Shown piece after piece: positions 61,594-64,000 of a stretch of DNA of 64,000 bases (the first letter of the stretch is position 1; every line of letters starts with the position of its first letter). The stretch is from an uncultured Acidobacteriota bacterium. Lineage in GTDB: Bacteria > Acidobacteriota > UBA6911 > RPQK01 > JAJDTT01. The position numbers and the translations under genes were made by a program. Under the pieces are notes generated by a model, which saw only the letters and a list, made by a program, of their open reading frames with translations, did no database searches and was not told the DNA's origin. The stretch spans positions 179,591-243,590 of the forward strand of contig CATOST010000021.1 in assembly GCA_951812665.1 (NCBI GenBank), in the 5' to 3' direction.

Positions 61594-63432
61594 ATGACGA
61601 AAACATGGACGGTCGTCTTGGTAACGATTCAAATGACCGCGGAGTTGGTCCTGGGCACGGGCGGAACGGGTCCCCTGGCCCGGATCGAGTTGCCGTACCA
61701 GTCCGTGGTGAAAGTCGCGCGAGCACCGAGACCGTTCCTGCGCCCGCCGGACAAGGCGCGATTCGGGAGCATACCGGGAGTATGTGACCGAATCGCAACA
61801 CAGTCCGCCGGGATGCAGGGACGGTCGAATGCCGTGACGACTTTTGCCACGGGCTGGTACCTCCCGGAGGCCTCAATCTCCGTTCTGAGGGCTACGGCTC
61901 CGGTTTCGGCACGATCCGAGCAGGCGCCGATCGCTCTGGAAGGCCACCGGCAACTCTTCATCGACGACTTCCTCCTCTCCGAATCGGAAGGTGTGGAGCG
62001 GAGATTGAACCAGCCGCGGAAGTACGAGGGCAACCCGGTCCTGTCCAGAGTTCCCGAAGGAGAGGAGGCGTGGGAGGCGGGCATGCCCATCGCGTTTTCA
62101 AGCGTTCTCCATGATCCGGCGGACGGACTCTTCAAGCTCTGGTACAGCCTGCACGCCGGCAGCGGAGGGGACGAAGAGGCGGTCCTCTGCTTCGCCAAAA
62201 GCAGCGACGGCATCCGGTGGGACAAGCCGAGGCTGGGAAAATTCAAGTACCGGGGAACGACGGAAAACAACATCGTCGTGCCTCACGGCGGCTTGGCCAG
62301 CGGCGTCTTCCTGGACCTCCACGAGGCGGACTCGTCCCGCCGTTTCAAGATGCTGCACATGCGGGAAGACTACAAGATCTACGCCTCCCATTCGGCGGAC
62401 GGCCTGGCCTGGACCCCGTACAACGACGGCAAGCCCGTCTTTTTCGAACCTCCCGGCCACGACAGCCAGATGGTCGCCTACTGGGACGAAGCCCTCGGCC
62501 TTTATGTCGGGATCATCCGGGATCGCACCGGCCGGATCTCCCAGGTGCGGCCGCGCCTGGTGAGCGACCCTGAGGCTCGGGCGGGTTGGCGGCGGCACTG
62601 GGACCCGCAGAGGAACCGCGCTCCCGAGAACCACAGCATCCGGCGGGTCAGCCAGATCATGAGCCGCGATTTCGTTCACTGGAATGATTATCGGGTCATC
62701 GTGGGGCCGGACCCGGAAGATCCCTTCAATCGGGACCAGTTCTACAACATGGAGGTCATGACCTATGAGGGCCTTCGCATCGGCCTCGTCACGGTCTTCA
62801 GCTACGACCCCGACTATTGCCGAGGCGCGGTGCAGTTGACTTCCAGCCGGGACGGACGGACTTGGGACCGCGCTGGGAACCGGAACGTCTTCATTCCGCT
62901 TTCCACTCAGCCCGGCGATTTCGACTGGGGCGCCATTCATCCCTTGCAGGGCCCCTTGGTCCACGGCGACGAAATCCGGATCTACTACTCTGCTGTGGGT
63001 GTCGATCACAATCACACCCGTCCTCCCGAGGTCGACGGATTCCCCAACGGCATCGGATTGGCGAAGCTGCGGTTGGATGGCTTCGTATCGGTCCAAGCGG
63101 GCAAGCCGGGTGGAAGCCTGACCACCAGGAGCTTCACCTTCACCGGAGATGAACTGGTCGTCAACGCCGATGCCGAGGACGGTCGTTTCTTGGTGGAGGT
63201 TCTGGACCAAGGGGGGGACCCCGTGCACGGCTACACCCGGGAGGATTGTGATCCCCTTCGGCAAGACGCTCTCCGCCAGACTGTGACCTGGAATGGGCGC
63301 TCCGCCGTCACCTCACTAACCGGAAAGCCGATCCGGCTGCGTTTTTACCTCGAAGAGGCCAGCCTCTATTCGTTTCAGATTCTTGTGACGGACGCCACCG
63401 GCGGTTCCGTCGGCGGTCGGAAGGCCCGGTAA
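61594..63432 (+). CDS. GH43/GH32-like beta-propeller protein with MITE-encoded insert
   Basis: A 612-residue protein from ATG 61594 (TCAGGAG upstream; the frame is open to 61363 but lacks a better start). A short hydrophobic leader (about 6-21) implies export. Residues about 36-89 are encoded by the MITE plus its duplication. The body from about 110 (LEGHRQLFIDDFLLSESEGV) is a five-bladed-propeller-type region: WYSLHAG, SSDGIRWDKPRLG, SADGLAWTPYNDG and SSRDGRTWDRAG mark blades. A C-terminal beta-sandwich ends near FYLEEASLYSFQI. Such proteins appear in glycan loci of Planctomycetota and Acidobacteriota as sialidase- or glycosidase-like proteins of unproven activity. An aldose epimerase follows on the opposite strand. 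Confidence 0.82.
   Translation: MTKTWTVVLVTIQMTAELVLGTGGTGPLARIELPYQSVVKVARAPRPFLRPPDKARFGSIPGVCDRIATQSAGMQGRSNAVTTFATGWYLPEASISVLRATAPVSARSEQAPIALEGHRQLFIDDFLLSESEGVERRLNQPRKYEGNPVLSRVPEGEEAWEAGMPIAFSSVLHDPADGLFKLWYSLHAGSGGDEEAVLCFAKSSDGIRWDKPRLGKFKYRGTTENNIVVPHGGLASGVFLDLHEADSSRRFKMLHMREDYKIYASHSADGLAWTPYNDGKPVFFEPPGHDSQMVAYWDEALGLYVGIIRDRTGRISQVRPRLVSDPEARAGWRRHWDPQRNRAPENHSIRRVSQIMSRDFVHWNDYRVIVGPDPEDPFNRDQFYNMEVMTYEGLRIGLVTVFSYDPDYCRGAVQLTSSRDGRTWDRAGNRNVFIPLSTQPGDFDWGAIHPLQGPLVHGDEIRIYYSAVGVDHNHTRPPEVDGFPNGIGLAKLRLDGFVSVQAGKPGGSLTTRSFTFTGDELVVNADAEDGRFLVEVLDQGGDPVHGYTREDCDPLRQDALRQTVTWNGRSAVTSLTGKPIRLRFYLEEASLYSFQILVTDATGGSVGGRKAR
61699..61856. mobile_element. 158-bp MITE, copy B, inside a coding sequence
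   Basis: AGTCCGTGGTGAAAGTC (61700-61716) and GACTTTTGCCACGGGCTG (61839-61856) form the ends, flanked by GTAC at 61695-61698 and 61857-61860. The insertion plus its duplication is 162 bp, exactly 54 codons, and the MITE has no stop in the gene's frame. The host frame, before insertion, would have read IELPYLPEASISVL across the site. Confidence 0.92.
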
Positions 63433-63445
63433 GACCGGCGAAGAA

Positions 63446-64000
63446 TCAGCTCCCCCGGACGTCGGGGAATTTGAATACGGTCCGGGATTCGTAGGTTTCG
63501 CCGGGTCTCAGGATCGTGGAGGGGAAATCGGGCCGGTTGGGTGAATCCGGATAGTGCTGGGTTTCCAGGCAGAAGCCGAACCGGCGCTCGTAGACTCGGC
63601 CACCTTTTCCGGTCAGAGTCCCATCGAGGAAGTTGCCGGTGTAGAGCTGGACTCCGGGCTCTGTCGTGTGCACTTCCATGACGCGTCCCGACATCGGTTC
63701 TCGAACTCTCGCCGCCAGAGACGGGCCCTCACCCGTTTGGTCCAGGACAAAGTTGTGGTCGTAGCCGCCGCCAAGTTGGATCTGCTCTTCCGGTGAATTG
63801 ATTCGAGCCCCGATGGGCATCTCGGTCCTGAAGTCGAAAGGTGTGCCCTCCACCGGCCGGACCTCCCCCGTGGGAATGAGCTCGGCATCGATGGGAGTGA
63901 AAGCCTCCGCGTTCAACTCCAGGATATGCCTCAGAACGTTTTCCATCCCCTGCCCCGCCAGGTTGAAGTACGAATGTTGGGTCAGGTTGATGGGCGTGGC
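63446..64000 (-). CDS. Aldose 1-epimerase (galactose mutarotase), C-terminal part
   Basis: The frame is open to the window edge; the N-terminal half is outside. The visible 184 residues begin ATPINLTQHSYFNLAG, the family motif whose histidine is near the active site, followed by YDHNFVL with its conserved Asp-His, TTEPGVQLYTGNFLDG, and FCLETQHYPDSPNRPDFPS near the end, which includes the catalytic Glu (LETQ). The enzyme interconverts alpha and beta sugar anomers. It lies tail-to-tail (14 bp apart) with the GH-like propeller gene, which fits a carbohydrate-use role. Confidence 0.93.
   Translation of the reverse strand, partial: ATPINLTQHSYFNLAGQGMENVLRHILELNAEAFTPIDAELIPTGEVRPVEGTPFDFRTEMPIGARINSPEEQIQLGGGYDHNFVLDQTGEGPSLAARVREPMSGRVMEVHTTEPGVQLYTGNFLDGTLTGKGGRVYERRFGFCLETQHYPDSPNRPDFPSTILRPGETYESRTVFKFPDVRGS

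Overview
The window looks like a GC-rich chromosomal segment of an Acidobacteriota-type bacterium (Bryobacterales/Solibacter-like, possibly an uncultured marine or host-associated lineage). The evidence is the gene mix: very large Oar-like TonB-dependent receptors with an N-terminal carboxypeptidase-regulatory domain, PSD1/planctomycete-cytochrome proteins paired with Tat-exported DUF1501 proteins, and CRTAC1/ASPIC proteins. Planctomycetota share the PSD1/DUF1501 pairs but usually lack the Oar-like receptors. The taxonomic call is inference.

Layout. 1-9.9 kb: a truncated CRTAC1 fragment, a 117-bp inverted-repeat element and a TonB receptor, then two ISAs1-family elements 10 bp apart, the first split by an IS3-family element. 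All boundaries and target duplications can be read. 10-20.2 kb: a tandem duplication of a PSD1 + DUF1501 gene pair. 20.3-22.3 kb: a DinB-like protein and an exported-looking HNH nuclease-like protein. 22.4-26.3 kb: an IS1380-family element joining a cut GmrSD/DUF262 gene start to a cut pentapeptide-repeat gene, then a decayed IS1182-like element. 26.5-30.2 kb: a broken PSD1 gene (TAA stop, lost 3' end) abutting a 5'-truncated di-haem DUF1111 gene. 30.3-42.4 kb: seven co-directional minus-strand genes (GntR regulator, TonB receptor, lipoprotein, Gfo/Idh oxidoreductase, CRTAC1, TPR, CRTAC1), probably one nutrient-uptake and catabolism locus. 42.6-49.1 kb: an NHL-repeat protein, a DUF1501 gene remnant, and a small catabolic group (Nramp-like transporter, enolase-superfamily enzyme, class II aldolase). 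49.3-53.9 kb: a further PSD1 + DUF1501 pair. 54-56.9 kb: a CRTAC1-TlpA gene with an in-frame TGA. 57-64 kb: DUF2442, methyltransferase, DUF2339 membrane protein, a GH43/32-like beta-propeller protein and the end of an aldose 1-epimerase.

The main findings are: (1) a 158-bp MITE, present twice, whose 18-bp terminal repeat is identical to the left end of the local IS1182-like element; one copy sits inside a coding sequence and, with its 4-bp duplication, adds exactly 54 in-frame codons; (2) a CRTAC1-thioredoxin gene whose only interruption is a TGA followed by a hairpin fitting the bacterial SECIS pattern, so a candidate selenoprotein; (3) a dispersed family of intergenic hairpins whose stems change on both arms while the loop stays close to TTTCYT; (4) an ISAs1 transposase carrying a DruA-like DUF4338 domain, in nested and tandem insertions. 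No tRNA, rRNA or CRISPR array was seen.
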